Source of the DNA: Psychrobacter piscatorii
GTDB lineage: Bacteria; Pseudomonadota; Gammaproteobacteria; Pseudomonadales; Moraxellaceae
Assembly: GCF_904846415.1 (NCBI RefSeq)
Contig: NZ_CAJHAR010000001.1
Location: 1 to 64,000 of the forward strand
Direction of reading: 5' to 3'
Length of the DNA: 64,000 nucleotides
Shown: positions 63,514 to 64,000 of the stretch, in pieces
How positions within the stretch are numbered: the first letter of the stretch is position 1
How the letters are laid out: every line of letters begins with the position of its first letter
Translations under genes and position numbers: made by a program
The notes under the pieces: model-generated
Told to the model about the DNA's origin: nothing
The model's database searches: none
The model's input: the letters and a program-made list of their open reading frames with translations, nothing else

Positions 63514-64000
63514 ATGATAGATCAGAATTTATTAGACGCAGTTAAGACATATAGCGAAAACATGACGCGCCCGATTACTTTTGTATTGGGTAGCGGTGAG
63601 CACAACAAACGCGCTGAACTCATTGATTTTTTGACCAAGATTGCTGGTACAACTGTCAAAATTAACTTCGATGCAGAAGCGACTGATGACAGCCTGCCAA
63701 GCGCGATTAGTTTTAAAGTAGTCAGTCATATCGATGGAGAGGCTGCTGACACAGGTATCGTATTCAGTGGTATTCCTGGTGGTCATGAATTTACCTCATT
63801 GATTCTAGCCATTTTGCAAGCGGGTGGTCATACGCTAAAATTGGATGACGGTATCCAAAAGCTGGTCAAGCGCTTTAATAAGCCATTACAGTTCCAGACC
63901 TATGTGTCATTATCGTGCCATAGCTGCCCAGAAGTGGTTCAGGCGTTGAACCAATTTGCGCTACTAAACGATGGTATCAGCAATGAGATGATCGATGGCG
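63514..64000 (+). CDS. ahpF: Alkyl hydroperoxide reductase subunit F, 5' part
   Basis: The first 162 codons are present and the gene runs off the right edge. The sequence covers the tandem thioredoxin-fold N-terminal domain of AhpF, with the redox motif CHSCPEVV near residues 131-138 preceded by QTYVSLS, as in E. coli (CHNCPDVV). AhpF is the FAD/NADH-dependent reductase of AhpC. GAGGA lies 7 bases before the ATG. The FAD and NADH domains lie beyond the window. Confidence 0.95.
   Translation, partial: MIDQNLLDAVKTYSENMTRPITFVLGSGEHNKRAELIDFLTKIAGTTVKINFDAEATDDSLPSAISFKVVSHIDGEAADTGIVFSGIPGGHEFTSLILAILQAGGHTLKLDDGIQKLVKRFNKPLQFQTYVSLSCHSCPEVVQALNQFALLNDGISNEMIDG

Overview
The window looks like chromosomal DNA of a Psychrobacter-type gammaproteobacterium (Moraxellaceae). 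The reasons are moderate GC, many acidic and Ser/Asn/Asp-rich protein segments, a Moraxellaceae-like gene set (FadE with a long tail, MinCDE, OxyR/AhpCF, a complete Chp chemosensory cluster) and one IS982-family insertion sequence. This is a judgement from protein style and content, not from a database comparison. No rRNA, tRNA, CRISPR array, prophage or plasmid backbone was seen.

Layout. 1-9.8 kb: an AGE-family sugar epimerase/isomerase overlapping an SDR oxidoreductase, a NudL-type Nudix hydrolase, an MpaB-like protein, NhaA, a TSUP transporter and a dicarboxylate/amino-acid symporter. 9.8-19.1 kb: FadE, RadC, CoaBC with a histidine-rich insert, a second TSUP transporter, an HDAC-like deacetylase, a YbjN-domain protein and a conserved hypothetical. 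19.2-23.8 kb: the cytochrome c maturation genes ccmABCDE, split between ccmB and ccmC by an intact IS982 element that landed in a -10 promoter hexamer. 23.8-27.7 kb: an aldo/keto reductase and a MetNIQ-type ABC importer. 27.9-32.4 kb: a two-component system whose kinase has a very large insert in its ATP-binding domain, beside an orphan HlyD/RND-type adaptor lipoprotein. 33.0-45.6 kb: pilG-pilH-pilI-pilJ-pilK-chpA-chpB-chpC, the type IV pilus chemosensory system, with a PilJ that lacks a periplasmic sensor domain and a 2302-residue ChpA. 45.7-51.2 kb: cytochrome b561, MinE/MinD/MinC, a voltage-sensor-like membrane protein and a PlsC-type acyltransferase. 51.6-58.9 kb: an OmpA-like lipoprotein, then a Fur-box-controlled cluster (imelysin, di-heme oxidoreductase, imelysin, DUF1513). 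58.9-64 kb: a YgjP-like metallopeptidase that seems to start at ATT, a TPMT-like methyltransferase, an HD hydrolase, OxyR, AhpC, a DUF465 protein and the start of AhpF, which runs off the right edge.

How the parts fit. The Chp genes form one signalling chain: PilJ receptor, PilI/ChpC couplers, ChpA kinase, PilG/PilH output regulators, PilK/ChpB adaptation enzymes. The iron cluster has a promoter whose -35 lies inside a perfect Fur palindrome. Its di-heme protein would depend on cytochrome c maturation, of which only CcmA-E are here; CcmF/G/H must be elsewhere. OxyR is divergent from AhpC and close to AhpF.

No wholly new multi-gene system is clear. The points most worth following are the receptor-less PilJ, the kinase with a split ATPase domain, the His-rich CoaBC insert, the ATT start codon, the IS982 promoter capture, and the Fur-controlled imelysin/di-heme cluster.
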